Origin: Flavobacterium amniphilum
GTDB taxonomy: Bacteria > Bacteroidota > Bacteroidia > Flavobacteriales > Flavobacteriaceae
Length of the DNA stretch: 64,000 nucleotides
Direction of reading: 5' to 3'
NCBI RefSeq assembly: GCF_023634845.1
Contig: NZ_JAMLJL010000002.1
Location: forward strand, 186,001-250,000
The first letter of the stretch is position 1. Each line of letters opens with the position of its first letter. The notes beneath the pieces are model-generated. The model was given only the letters and a program-made list of their open reading frames with translations, was not told the origin of the DNA and did no database searches. This document shows positions 27,445 through 36,647 of this stretch, piece by piece. The translations under genes and the position numbers were made by a program.

Positions 27445-28671
27445 TTACTTACTTGGAATTATTTGTATCCCCACTATAACCTTTCCTGAACGCAATGACT
27501 CATCACTACCGAAAGTATTGAATGTGGCAGACAATCTGAATTTTCCGTAAAAAGTCATCCCGGCAGCTAATTTCCCGCTTACGAAGGGTTTCTTATCTTT
27601 CAGGTTCAGGTTATCATAGACGGTTTTTGAAGCGATATTATAATTCAAATCGGCATTAACGAAAAAATTGAATTTCTTTTCGGCAGTATTTCCTCCCACA
27701 TAAGCATTAACTCCAAAAGCCGAGTTGAACGTACTGGTGTCAACACTGTCACTGAACCCTTTCAATCCCAGTCCTAATTTGCTGTTGAAATACAGATAAC
27801 CGGCAAAACTTTCATTTGAATAAATAGCCCCCGGCAAAATAGTTTCCAGATAAAAATTACCGCCACCGTTGATTAAATTCTCCAATTGGTCTTCTTCCTG
27901 CTGTTCTTCCTCTTCTTCTTCTGTTTCAGGTGTTTCACTATTGGACTGAATCAGTGTTCCGAGGGCAATCCTCACTGGGCCGAAAGTATCAGCCAAAACT
28001 TCTGATTGGGCCAAAGCACCGGAGTTACTGTAATTTAACGCCAGTGAATTCAGGTAATTTGTTTTCGTTCCGTCTGTATAGTAAAACTTTTTAAAAAAAA
28101 CGGTTCCGAATTTTTTACTGGAAGAAGGTAAAATCAAAAACCGGTCATCATTCTCTCTAAGTTTTTGCTCATATTTCAGCTCGATAATTTCGCGGTTAAT
28201 ATTCAGCACTTTCTCATGTAATAAACTCATCCCGTCGATATCACCCGATTCAACCAAACCTTCCATATCTTTTTTGATTTTTTTGATTTCGTCATCTTTT
28301 TTGGCAATCTTATTCTCATAAGCTTTTCCAAATTCTTCTTTGAAGTAAAGCCTTCTAAATTCCTTTAACGATTCTATTTCATCGTTGTAGTTCCGTATTT
28401 TTAAATCTAACGATTTGATTTCTCTTTCATTTTTCACCTTTTCATCCCCGGCGAGGTTTTGATTTTTAAAGATTGTATTTTCGAGTGAATCTTTTCTCTT
28501 TTTCAAGTTGGTTTTTTGATCTTCAACGCTTTTAATCTTTTCATCATCAATCCGGATGCTCTTTGCCAGATAGCTGTCACCGTTAATTTTTTTATCCACC
28601 AGTGTCGGGATTTGTGCCTGCATACTTACCGTTAGTAAAACAGTCAGTATAAATAATAATCTTGTTTTCAT
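27445..28671 (-). CDS. Exported coiled-coil protein with beta-barrel-like C-terminus
   Basis: I chose the ATG at 28671 (MKTRLLFILTVLLTVSMQAQ), a clear signal peptide; the longer frame to 28731 adds an unlikely leader. After the signal comes a long charged coiled coil (about residues 25-165), then an Asn/Gly-rich region with alternating aromatic strands, and an acidic EEEEEEQQEED linker (about 245-260). The end, SATFNTFGSDESLRSGKVIVGIQI, fits an outer-membrane beta strand. Probably an outer-membrane or periplasm-spanning protein. It is transcribed away from the response regulator gene, with a 250-bp shared control region. Confidence 0.7.
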   Translation of the reverse strand: MKTRLLFILTVLLTVSMQAQIPTLVDKKINGDSYLAKSIRIDDEKIKSVEDQKTNLKKRKDSLENTIFKNQNLAGDEKVKNEREIKSLDLKIRNYNDEIESLKEFRRLYFKEEFGKAYENKIAKKDDEIKKIKKDMEGLVESGDIDGMSLLHEKVLNINREIIELKYEQKLRENDDRFLILPSSSKKFGTVFFKKFYYTDGTKTNYLNSLALNYSNSGALAQSEVLADTFGPVRIALGTLIQSNSETPETEEEEEEQQEEDQLENLINGGGNFYLETILPGAIYSNESFAGYLYFNSKLGLGLKGFSDSVDTSTFNSAFGVNAYVGGNTAEKKFNFFVNADLNYNIASKTVYDNLNLKDKKPFVSGKLAAGMTFYGKFRLSATFNTFGSDESLRSGKVIVGIQIIPSK

Positions 28672-28737
28672 GATTTCCAATTTTTTAGTTCCGTTATCTA
28701 ACCCAAAGCTACCCCCGTAACGGTATACCAATCAATT

Positions 28738-28869
28738 ACCCTTTCGGGTGATATTTTACCTGTGGGAAAAATCAGTAAAAACGCTTACCTATTATATAGA
28801 TAAGATTTGTATTTTTATGAGATAAGGATTACAAGCAAAGTCCGTCGAAACAAAATCACCCTTTCGGGT
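28738..28869. promoter_or_regulatory. Two ACCCTTTCGGGT palindromes, 120 bp apart
   Basis: Two identical ACCC-TTTC-GGGT sites (28738-28749 and 28858-28869) lie in the divergent space between the secreted coiled-coil gene and the response regulator gene. Their flanks are mirror images (ATT before, GAT after; ATC before, AAT after). A TAnnTTTG-like box (CAACTTTG) lies about 22 nt after the second site, ahead of the regulator start. They are good candidates for operator sites of the NarL-type regulator. Confidence 0.6.
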
Positions 28870-28921
28870 AATTGCGGCACTTGGGTTAATTGGCCAACTT
28901 TGTAAAGTAAAAACACGACTC

Positions 28922-29545
28922 ATGAACATTTCGGTTGCCATAGTAGAAGACGATAAAAATTACAACAACGCACTCAAAACGATTGTTGATTATCAGGACA
29001 ACATGACCTGCGTAGCCCAATATTTCAATGGGGAAAGTGCTTTACGCAAGCTGAAGGAACAGGAACCAGACGTGGTTTTGATGGACATTCAGTTACAGGA
29101 CCATTCGGGTATTGATATTGTCGCAAGCCTCAAAGAATTTTTACCGGACACTACCTTTATCATGTGCACGACCTTTGAGGATGACGAAAAAATTTTCTCG
29201 GCCCTTCGCGCGGGGGCCAGCGGTTATCTTGTCAAAGGAGAACCAATGGAAAAAATTATCAGTGCCATACTGGAAGTCTCCAACGGCGGCGCTCCGATGA
29301 GCTTCAACATTGCCAAACGGGTATTGCAGCACTTTCACGAAACGAAAGTACAAGTACAAAGTCTGTCATTGCTCACACCCACCGAAAAAGAAGTCCTGGA
29401 ATGCCTGGCGCAGGGACTGCTTTACAAGGAAATCGCCGATAAGAAATGTGTGACGATCGACACCATAAAAAAACACATCGGCAACATTTACAGAAAATTA
29501 CAGGTAACCAATAAAGTGGAAGCCATTAACAAACTTAAAAACTAG
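28922..29545 (+). CDS. NarL/LuxR-type response regulator
   Basis: The 207-residue product has a receiver domain with the acidic pocket E9-D10-D11, the phospho-acceptor D55 (VVLMDIQ) and the conserved Lys in YLVKGEP. A LuxR-type helix-turn-helix follows (LTPTEKEVLECLAQGL, then TIDTIKKHIGNIYRKL). It activates or represses transcription when phosphorylated, presumably by the DesK-type kinase encoded at 30912. It is the first gene of a four-gene plus-strand operon. Confidence 0.95.
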   Translation: MNISVAIVEDDKNYNNALKTIVDYQDNMTCVAQYFNGESALRKLKEQEPDVVLMDIQLQDHSGIDIVASLKEFLPDTTFIMCTTFEDDEKIFSALRAGASGYLVKGEPMEKIISAILEVSNGGAPMSFNIAKRVLQHFHETKVQVQSLSLLTPTEKEVLECLAQGLLYKEIADKKCVTIDTIKKHIGNIYRKLQVTNKVEAINKLKN

Positions 29546-29550
29546 AAATC

Positions 29551-30315
29551 ATGGAACACAACCAACAATTAAATGAAATAGCCTATTTACTAAAAAAATA
29601 CTGCTATGAAAATGACATAAATACTGAAACTGGAGAAGATTTAACCCAATTAGATATTTTATTGACTGAAATCAAAGATTCACTACCTCGAATCAATCTA
29701 GAGTTCCCAGAACCCTTTATATCTACAGAAAAATTTGATCTTAGAATGCCACTGAAATATGAAGAAGCGAAACGCTATATGATTAAGTTCAAAAAGCACT
29801 TCGCTTTACATCCTCAGTTATCAAAAGTATTTCACATAAAATCATCTCTACTTGAAGAATCTATTAAAAATAATGAAAAAGTCATATTTCGTTTGATACA
29901 ATTCGATGAAAGTTTTGAACTTGCTTATTTAGCAAATGGTGAACCACTTAGAGTTGATCAAGAACTTGACAGATTAGAAACAATTAATGATTTAAGTACT
30001 TTAGAAGACAATTTTGATAAAAAAATAGGAAAAGAGTTAGACAAGAATTTGCATTATCTTTCAAATGGAGAAAACTTAAACAATACGCGGAAGATTACTA
30101 TTAATTATTATGGTAATTTCGATGGAAAAGATTTTGAAGACCATGAATATGTCTATTTATATCCAGCACTCATTGATAATTGTTCTAAAGATTGTAATCA
30201 TCAATTCACTTTCATTATGTTTTTTGGAGACAAACCAAGTGATTCGGGTAAAATTGAATCTTTAAGTCCGGATATTTACTACGACACCTTCCAACTATGT
30301 CCTCCTAATTGCTAG
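29551..30315 (+). CDS. Hypothetical protein inside the two-component operon
   Basis: The 254-residue product is acidic and soluble, with no signal peptide. Its C-terminal half includes ITINYYGNFDGKDFEDHEYV and CSKDCNHQFTF, and it ends LCPPNC; paired Cys there could bind a metal. No family recognised. Its start is 5 nt after the regulator stop, and its end overlaps the next gene by 7 nt. The codons are visibly more A+T-rich than in the flanking regulator, membrane and kinase genes, so it may be a later insertion into the operon. Confidence 0.7.
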   Translation: MEHNQQLNEIAYLLKKYCYENDINTETGEDLTQLDILLTEIKDSLPRINLEFPEPFISTEKFDLRMPLKYEEAKRYMIKFKKHFALHPQLSKVFHIKSSLLEESIKNNEKVIFRLIQFDESFELAYLANGEPLRVDQELDRLETINDLSTLEDNFDKKIGKELDKNLHYLSNGENLNNTRKITINYYGNFDGKDFEDHEYVYLYPALIDNCSKDCNHQFTFIMFFGDKPSDSGKIESLSPDIYYDTFQLCPPNC

Positions 30316-30908
30316 TTAATTTGATCTGGATATACTTCATCATCATACTCTTTTGTCTTGGCGCCTCGTTCTTTAACAAGGTGTCAAGGCAAAACTTTTT
30401 GTATGCTTATTTTTTACTGGTTGTCATTTTTGAGCTGGGATTGTTCAAAGGATGGATCACACCGGAAGTGTATAACTCCTCGCCCCCGGCCTACATTTCA
30501 TTTTTCATTTTTTATTACGGTTTTCAGCAAAACAGTTTCAGAAAGACCATATATGCAATTGGCTTGTTAGCCGTTGCATTTTGCGTTTATATCTTTTACG
30601 GCAATGGCGTCAAAAGCTATTCGATCGAAGCCGGTGTGTCGGCCAGTATCGCTTATGTTTTGTTTACGCTGTTGTGGTTTATCAGCCAACTCACAAACGT
30701 CGACGAGATTTCCCTATTGAAAAAGCAAGCCTTTTGGGTGAGTACCTCAATGCTGATCTGGTCGGTATTTTTTCTGTTCCGCCTGATTCCCATGTACTGG
30801 CTCAACATCAATGACATCCAATTTTTAACGCAAATTAATATCGCTTACCAAGTCCTGACCATCGTGTGCTACTGTATGCTTTTCAGGGCTTTGTTGTGTA
30901 AATACTAA
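30309..30908 (+). CDS. Polytopic membrane protein linked to histidine kinase
   Basis: The 199-residue product is six or seven membrane helices with very short loops and no extra domain. It starts inside the preceding gene (7-nt overlap) and stops 3 nt before the kinase gene. Such separate membrane proteins next to DesK-type kinases with a single helix often supply the sensory part. This role is inferred from position only. Confidence 0.75.
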   Translation: MLVNLIWIYFIIILFCLGASFFNKVSRQNFLYAYFLLVVIFELGLFKGWITPEVYNSSPPAYISFFIFYYGFQQNSFRKTIYAIGLLAVAFCVYIFYGNGVKSYSIEAGVSASIAYVLFTLLWFISQLTNVDEISLLKKQAFWVSTSMLIWSVFFLFRLIPMYWLNINDIQFLTQINIAYQVLTIVCYCMLFRALLCKY

Positions 30909-30911
30909 TTT

Positions 30912-31709
30912 ATGAGAGAACTCCCGTACGAAATCAAACTCACCTATATCATTGCCATTGCGGTCATGCTGCTCTTCGTGGGTTTTATTATTATTGTCAT
31001 TTTAATTTACAACAAACGACAGTTGGTCCAGCAGCAGGAAATTAAAATAAAGGAGAGTGAATTCAAAAACCAGTTGCTCGAGAAAGAACTCGAACGTCAG
31101 AAATCCATACAGGCCGAACGCGAACGTATTTCGCGTGACATGCACGACGATTTGGGCGCCGGGATATCAGCGATCAAACTGCAGGCTGAATTCATGAAAT
31201 TCAAATTGAAAGATGCCGGATATTCGGAAGATCTGGAAGCTATTGTGAAAACCTCCGAAGAAATGAACCTGGCGATGCGCGAAATTTTGTGGAGTCTGAA
31301 TTCAAGTAATGATACGGTCGGGAATTTTATTGACTATGTACAGACTTACACCGAACGCTTTCTGGAAAAAACAACCATCAGCCTGAAAACGGAAAAAAGC
31401 GGGATACAGTCCATGGTGAACCTGTCGGTGAAAGTCAGACGCAATCTTTTCCTGGCTATTAAAGAAGCCGTACATAATGCTTACAAACACAGTGAAGCGA
31501 AAAACCTCACTATTCTTTTTACACAAACCGACAACACCTTAACCATTGACATCACCGACGACGGGAAAGGACTGGAAAAAACCCCACACAACGGCAACGG
31601 TCTTTCCAACATGAAACTCCGCACCAAAGCGATTGACGGAACGTTTGAAGTGATTCCGGCGGATACAGGGACGCATTTGCGGTTTGGGTATGGTTTTGGG
31701 GAAGTATAA
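30912..31709 (+). CDS. DesK-type sensor histidine kinase
   Basis: The 265-residue product has one membrane helix (about residues 11-33), a coiled coil, the HisKA_3 phospho-acceptor region RERISRDMHDDLGAGISAIK (H78), and an HATPase domain with the N-box (IKEAVHNAYKHS), DDGKGL and GNGLSNMKLR. It lacks a long sensory domain, so input probably comes from the membrane protein encoded just before. It pairs with the NarL-type regulator at 28922. Confidence 0.93.
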   Translation: MRELPYEIKLTYIIAIAVMLLFVGFIIIVILIYNKRQLVQQQEIKIKESEFKNQLLEKELERQKSIQAERERISRDMHDDLGAGISAIKLQAEFMKFKLKDAGYSEDLEAIVKTSEEMNLAMREILWSLNSSNDTVGNFIDYVQTYTERFLEKTTISLKTEKSGIQSMVNLSVKVRRNLFLAIKEAVHNAYKHSEAKNLTILFTQTDNTLTIDITDDGKGLEKTPHNGNGLSNMKLRTKAIDGTFEVIPADTGTHLRFGYGFGEV

Positions 31710-31716
31710 ATCATTT

Positions 31717-32262
31717 CTACTTACCTTCCCATTCAAAATTTTCCCGGGCTCTTTTTTCAAGACCATCAATAAAACTTTTTTCGTCAATAATAATCTTTTC
31801 TCCTTTCACACTTTTGAAAGTGTTGAATAATTCATAGAGCGTGAAATTATTCCAATTGAATAATTTATTAATCCTGTAATTTTTCCCATTGGAACTTAAA
31901 TCAATCATATAACCAACAATACTGCCTGCTTTAGATCTCCGTTCGATTATCCTGATGTTCACTTTTTTTATATCCAGCGTTACTTCCCAATTCCGGTTAA
32001 ATTTTTGTCCGGATATTGTTATATTTTGGGAACCGATACGGACTTCATCGATATAATTGAATTATTCGCGCAGGATTATAACCACTGTTACCGTTAAAAG
32101 ATATAGGGCGAAGATTAATTCAAAAATTCCGGCATCGTTGCCCTTAACAGAAAGAAGAATCATTGAAAAAAAGATAAAAAAAGCCAGGATTTTAAATAGT
32201 AAACCTTTTTTTATCCGGTCTTTAAAATCCAGTTTTTCGGTACAAAATATTTTTTCTTCCAT
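31717..32262 (-). pseudogene. Membrane protein gene split by an in-frame stop
   Basis: Two frames on the same strand and in the same phase, 32262-32062 and 31717-32061, are separated only by a TAA at 32064-32062. The first half (66 residues) has two membrane helices and ends VVIILRE. The reading then continues without a further stop through FNYIDEVRIGSQNITISG to a cytoplasmic-type domain ending FEWEGK. The second half has no good start, only a GTG at 31962. I read this as one gene of about 180 codons with a nonsense mutation; two genes or a sequencing error are alternatives. Confidence 0.6.
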
Positions 32263-32299
32263 GATGGTTTTCGGACTATGTTTAAAATTATAATCTCCC

Positions 32300-32467
32300 C
32301 TCTGCTACCGCGCGAAATGAAATTCGGCGAAGCCAATCCTTTCGCGTGGTTTTACAAATGAACACTTATTATTAATGAAAAACTAAATGATTTTAATTTT
32401 GAAGTTAATTCTTTATAAGATTTTAGATTAAAAGTACCACGCGAAAGGATTCGCGCGGTAGCGGGGG
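32300..32467. repeat. Inverted-repeat element family B, copy 1
   Basis: Termini GCTACCGCGCGAA and TTCGCGCGGTAGC, with an inner pair CCTTTCGCGTGGT/ACCACGCGAAAGG and a conserved AT-rich core including ACTAAATGATTTTAATTTTGAA. Copy 1 has an additional ATGAAATTCGGCGAAGCC stretch also seen in copy 2. Four copies occur within 9 kb. No coding capacity; a non-autonomous mobile or REP-type element. Confidence 0.88.
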
Positions 32468-32472
32468 AATTG

Positions 32473-32931
32473 CTATTCAACTATATTACAATGTTTTGTA
32501 AAATAACTTTCGTTTAGTTTGTATTTCGCTTTCAACAAGTCAAGTTCTACAATTTTGAAATAAAGTTCTTCATCAAGGCTGTTTTCCAACGATAAACCTT
32601 TAAAAGTAAGGGCCAACTTATATTTATTTTCCAGGTCGGTTTTTAATTTATTGAGTGTGTCTTTATCCTTCGTCTTTACAGGATGTGCTATCATGTGGTC
32701 AATTTTGTCATTGGCAATCTTCAGACTGTCATAGCTGGGTTTTAGAAATGGATAATCACCGACTTTAAATTCAATGGCCGATCCAATTTGGGTAAGATTT
32801 TCAGTCAAAAATACTTTTGAATCATCCAATTCGCTATTTAATAGTTTTACATACACATTTTCTGATTTATTCTGACAGGAAACCAGTAGCAAAATAAACA
32901 GTAACCTAATTATCGATTTTTTTATGGTCAT
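32473..32931 (-). CDS. Small lipoprotein, unknown
   Basis: The 152-residue product starts with a signal peptide and lipobox (LLFILLLVSC, Cys at about residue 19). The mature part is mainly helical and charged, with the sequence KVGDYPFLKPSYDSLKIAND in the middle. No family recognised. The gene ends 5 bp from inverted-repeat element copy 1. Confidence 0.7.
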   Translation of the reverse strand: MTIKKSIIRLLFILLLVSCQNKSENVYVKLLNSELDDSKVFLTENLTQIGSAIEFKVGDYPFLKPSYDSLKIANDKIDHMIAHPVKTKDKDTLNKLKTDLENKYKLALTFKGLSLENSLDEELYFKIVELDLLKAKYKLNESYFTKHCNIVE

Positions 32932-33041
32932 GGTTTATTGATGGTTTGGGTATACAACTATAAATATATGTTTTAAATTAAAATGGGACGCTATTTGCTA
33001 TGCTAATAGATAAAAAATATTTGTCCGGGAAATATGAAGTG

Positions 33042-33069
33042 AAAAGCCCTGATGCATGTCAGGGCTTTT
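33042..33069. terminator. Hairpin terminator
   Basis: AAAAGCCCTGATGCATGTCAGGGCTTTT forms a perfect stem of ten or more base pairs with A and T tails, suitable for termination of the minus-strand small-gene cluster ending at 33092. A near copy is at 38271. Confidence 0.85.
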
Positions 33070-33091
33070 GTATGATTAAAATATAGTCATT

Positions 33092-33226
33092 TTATTTTTC
33101 TTTTAAGTACTTTGATAAACCTTTAAAAGCTTTAAATAAAAACATTAATAATCCAATTAAGACGATTAAACAAATTAATTGAATCAAAAAAAGTCCAATA
33201 CTAAATTGTGAAAAAGTTTCTTCCAT
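33092..33226 (-). CDS. 44-residue single-helix membrane protein
   Basis: The ATG at 33226 opens a 44-residue frame starting MEETFSQFSIG, with a long hydrophobic helix (about residues 10-31) and a basic end FKGLSKYLKEK. It begins 22 nt after the stop of the secreted-protein gene at 33248, and a terminator follows its end. It is too short for statistical support, but the composition and position look genuine. Role unknown. Confidence 0.5.
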   Translation of the reverse strand: MEETFSQFSIGLFLIQLICLIVLIGLLMFLFKAFKGLSKYLKEK

Positions 33227-33247
33227 TACATTTTCAATCTTTAAATA

Positions 33248-33691
33248 TTACATAGTTGTTGGGACCATATTCATCATCTTAGCAACTTTCAAATAAATTT
33301 TGTTTCTTTTGTTAAGTGCCGCATCAATAATATAAACCCTAATTTTCTTGCTTTCTAACAAAAAAACAATTTTCGAGAAAGTGGACTTGTGAAAATCATC
33401 AATATAAAAGACTTTACTCTTGTTCTGCTCAATAAAAGATTTCTTCTTGCAAATAGTCTTTCTGAACTCCTTATGTAAATCCACACTGAAACTTATAGCA
33501 TCTCCATCCGGATACTGGTAACTATAAGTTTCGCTAAAATCATATTTTAAATACTTCAAATGCAAATCATCAAAGGATTTTGTTTTATCAAAATAGAGAT
33601 ATACAGTATCCCGAGAATTCAATTTTTCAAAGTCTTGTGAAAAAATGCTGCTGCAACTGAGTACTGTTATTAATAAAATTATTTTTTTCAT
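33248..33691 (-). CDS. Secreted protein next to HExxH lipoprotein
   Basis: The 147-residue product has a signal peptide (residues 1-18, ending IFS|Q) followed by a beta-rich body. I know no homologue. It starts 5 nt after the stop of the HExxH lipoprotein gene, so the two are probably translated together. The second HExxH lipoprotein at 39034 likewise has a small secreted protein gene directly behind it (38342). That repeated pairing suggests a functional couple, perhaps inhibitor or immunity partner, which is inference. Confidence 0.65.
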   Translation of the reverse strand: MKKIILLITVLSCSSIFSQDFEKLNSRDTVYLYFDKTKSFDDLHLKYLKYDFSETYSYQYPDGDAISFSVDLHKEFRKTICKKKSFIEQNKSKVFYIDDFHKSTFSKIVFLLESKKIRVYIIDAALNKRNKIYLKVAKMMNMVPTTM

Positions 33692-33696
33692 TTTTT

Positions 33697-35607
33697 CTAA
33701 GGATTTATGACGGCATTGAATGCTGAAATGTAATAATAAAAATAATAATCATTGTCATTAAGAAAAATATGATTGGCACTTCTTGGTATTGAAAAAGGAA
33801 AAGCTGAACAGTTCTGTAAACCGGTATATGAGAAATATGTAAAAAAAGTATCCCAATTCCAACTAACTTGTGTTGATGAAATACCTCCTAATATTGGAGG
33901 GTTATTTAATGGTTGATAAATAATAGCGGCTCCATTAGTTGGGTTTTCAAGCTGATTAGCCTGTTCAGATGTGATAACTAAGTCTTTTATATCTTGAAAG
34001 ATTTCAACCAAAATTGGTATCATATGATCTACAAAAAATGAATGTTGTGTCTGATTTCCAGAAAATCCATTATAATAAGTATTTATACAACTTTGCAAAT
34101 CAAGATTATTAATTGTTTCGATTGTCATACCAATTGATGGATTCCTGAGTTTAATATTTAGAAATGCATGTATGCATTCATGTATTATAGTTTGCGCAAC
34201 TTCAAATTTTGAGCGAGTTAATAAAAATTCTCTGTCAATTTGTATTAGATTAAAAGGATTAGAGTTAAGTATAGAATTAAACATTTTACATCTTCCGGAT
34301 GTTATCTGGCTTTGATTTTGAGGAAGGTTTGCAACTTGAAATTTTACATTAAATAAAGGACTTGAACCAAAAAGACTAATAAATAAATTTTTAAAGTTTG
34401 GAGATGTACATACCAAATTATATACCTCTCTGAATTTAAGTTCTTCAGGACTGTTCCCCATTACTGATGACATATCGATAAAAGATGGTGATTTTAATGA
34501 CATGTTGAAATCTAATTGCAATTCAGGAGTTGAAATAGATTGAGTAATAAAAGTATTTATAAAATCTTTACTCTGAAGAGAAAAGTTGTTTTGAATTAAA
34601 AAATTAAAAATCGAAATTTGATTATACTCACTTTGTTCCGCAAGCCACATATAGTTAAGACTTCTAAAGTAATTTAGTGCTGACATATATTGGGTAGCGT
34701 TACAAGTATTGATGTAATTCAATACCGGCATAACAACATTGACATTTAATTGACTAAACTCTTCTCTTAAAAAACCTAAATCTCTCAAAAAATTCGATTG
34801 TTTATCTGTAAGTGGCATACCTACAATCGATGACCCACCCCCAACAACTGGTGTAGTCAATACTGTACCGCTTCCACTTGAAGATGAGCCTTGTGTTGTT
34901 CCTGTTGGCAATGTAGGTAATGGTGTATATCCTGTTGAACCACCTGTACTAGCTCCAGTTGAACCACCAGTACTACCTGTGCCAGAACTACCGTTAGGAG
35001 AACCAGAACCACCAGAGCCTTGTGGACATGGGTTAGCATAAGTAACTACATAGTACACTACTCCGTCCATATAAACTGCGGTACAATGATCTATAACTGT
35101 ATCACATTTCGGATCAGTTGCTTTGCCAACTATAGTTATATAGGGTGTATCCACAGGGGTGAAAGTTTCATCATTAAAAAGCTTTTCTTTTTCAATTTCA
35201 TTTAAGTCATAAGTTGTTAAAAGAGCTTCATAAGATGAGTCTTCCTTTAAGTTAAATACAATATTCTCTAATTTTTCAGTTGGCTTATTTCTATAAATTT
35301 TGAAGGTATAAGATTTATGTCCATTCTCATCTTCAACTAATATTCCGTTCTCATCATCAAAATAAAAATCGTTGATGCTATCATATACAATCTTACCGGA
35401 AGATTGTGCTTGTTGTTTTAATTTAATCTTTTTGGCTTCTTGAATTAGTTTGGTATTCTTCTGAATCAAAGGGTCTTTAAGTGATATTTTCGAAATTTTT
35501 AAATTCCCATTATCCGATCCATCATAAGAATCATTTTCACATGATGAAAATACCATTGCAGCAATTGTTAAGGCTGTTGCTACTAATTTGCTCATTTTAA
35601 ATTTCAT
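33697..35607 (-). CDS. Lipoprotein with HExxH zinc-protease motif, copy 1
   Basis: I placed the start at 35607 (MKFKMSKLVATAL), because this ATG lies in a CCAATGAAA context conserved with the paralogue at 40776. The 636-residue product has a lipobox (VFSSC), an N-terminal domain of about 180 residues, a Gly/Ser/Thr-rich linker (about 195-255), and a C-terminal domain with IIHECIHAFLN, a zinc-metalloprotease HExxH motif. Another shared block is WLAEQSEYNQISIFNFLIQ, present in both paralogues. Probably a surface-anchored protease; substrate unknown. Confidence 0.75.
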   Translation of the reverse strand: MKFKMSKLVATALTIAAMVFSSCENDSYDGSDNGNLKISKISLKDPLIQKNTKLIQEAKKIKLKQQAQSSGKIVYDSINDFYFDDENGILVEDENGHKSYTFKIYRNKPTEKLENIVFNLKEDSSYEALLTTYDLNEIEKEKLFNDETFTPVDTPYITIVGKATDPKCDTVIDHCTAVYMDGVVYYVVTYANPCPQGSGGSGSPNGSSGTGSTGGSTGASTGGSTGYTPLPTLPTGTTQGSSSSGSGTVLTTPVVGGGSSIVGMPLTDKQSNFLRDLGFLREEFSQLNVNVVMPVLNYINTCNATQYMSALNYFRSLNYMWLAEQSEYNQISIFNFLIQNNFSLQSKDFINTFITQSISTPELQLDFNMSLKSPSFIDMSSVMGNSPEELKFREVYNLVCTSPNFKNLFISLFGSSPLFNVKFQVANLPQNQSQITSGRCKMFNSILNSNPFNLIQIDREFLLTRSKFEVAQTIIHECIHAFLNIKLRNPSIGMTIETINNLDLQSCINTYYNGFSGNQTQHSFFVDHMIPILVEIFQDIKDLVITSEQANQLENPTNGAAIIYQPLNNPPILGGISSTQVSWNWDTFFTYFSYTGLQNCSAFPFSIPRSANHIFLNDNDYYFYYYISAFNAVINP

Positions 35608-35670
35608 TGGCTTATATTTCATTTCACTTATTACTCAGGCAGAAATGATTTTGTTACTCCTGTTTTATAA
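35608..35670 (-). promoter_or_regulatory. Conserved leader of HExxH lipoprotein gene, copy 1
   Basis: The leader contains ATTTCACTTA, TCAGGCAGAAATG and TTACTCCTGTTTT, closely matching the leader at 40777-40838. CAGG and CCTG can pair across about 20 nt. The rest of the gap to 35987 shows no gene, only a weak CCTGA/TCAGG hairpin at 35913-35932. Confidence 0.55.
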
Positions 35671-35987
35671 CTTGTATATACAAAAGCAAGTTATATATCT
35701 TAAAAAAAACATAAGAAAAGGACTGCAAAAATAGTTTTTTGAAGCCAACATAAATATGGTATAACCGTACGTTTTGTTAATTTTTTTCCAGTAACAGAAA
35801 GGGATTACGCGTTTTTGTATATGTCGTTAAGTATTAATACGTAAAATTAAAACCCGGAATAAATTATGTCTAGAGGAAGTATAAGATCGATCGCGAAACT
35901 GAATCAAATAAGGTCCTGAATTACATCAGGCTTTTGCGTGAGTTTACAGGTTGTTATTAAACTGAAACCGATCTGGTTTTTACCTAT

Positions 35988-36647
35988 TTATAATAAACTT
36001 TTTAGCTTACTATTAATTTCTTCATCAAAAAGCTTGATTTGGGAATACACTTCAACTATTTTCCCGTCTTTATCCAGAAGCAAAGTCATAGGATAATATT
36101 TGATGTCCAACTGATCCAATTGCTTTTGGGAATTTACTATATGCTCAAAATTAATAGGTCTCGTTTTTAAAAAATCTGTGACTAACTTTTCTTTTTCAAA
36201 AGTAATGGCGATAAAATTTACCGAATCATTAAATCTGGCTTTCATGATATTCAAGTTTGGAATCTCAGCAACGCAGGGAGTACAGGTTGTAAACCAAAAA
36301 TGAACCACGGTTGGCTTATTCTTTAGGTAATCGTGAGAATAATAATTTCCGCTTTTATCCTTAAACTTTTCAATTTTAAAAGAAGTTCCGATGCCTTCCC
36401 TGAATTTATCATAATTAGCTTCGGTTTTGCTGTCAAATAAACCGATGGTTTTAATGATGGAATCATTTCTTTCCTGAGTCTTTACAATTTTAGGAGTAAT
36501 ACCACTTGCCCTCATCGCTTTCTCTAAATTACCATATTCTATTTGATTGAGCGTCTGATTATCATTCAATTTATAGTAAGTTCCCTGTGCGTAGGTTGTA
36601 AACCCAAACAGAAGTGATAACAAAAACATGTATCTAATATTTTTCAT
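35988..36647 (-). CDS. TlpA-like thioredoxin-fold protein, exported
   Basis: The ATG at 36647 (MKNIRYMFLLSLLFGF) gives a signal peptide ending TYAQG; the longer frame adds an unneeded leader. The 219-residue product has a thioredoxin fold of the TlpA/ResA type: HFWFTTCTPCVAEIPNLN holds the active CTPC pair, and YYPMTLLLDKDGKIVEVYS the cis-proline region. It acts as a periplasmic thiol-disulfide oxidoreductase. It is monocistronic, with inverted-repeat element copy 2 behind the upstream gap. Confidence 0.88.
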   Translation of the reverse strand: MKNIRYMFLLSLLFGFTTYAQGTYYKLNDNQTLNQIEYGNLEKAMRASGITPKIVKTQERNDSIIKTIGLFDSKTEANYDKFREGIGTSFKIEKFKDKSGNYYSHDYLKNKPTVVHFWFTTCTPCVAEIPNLNIMKARFNDSVNFIAITFEKEKLVTDFLKTRPINFEHIVNSQKQLDQLDIKYYPMTLLLDKDGKIVEVYSQIKLFDEEINSKLKSLL

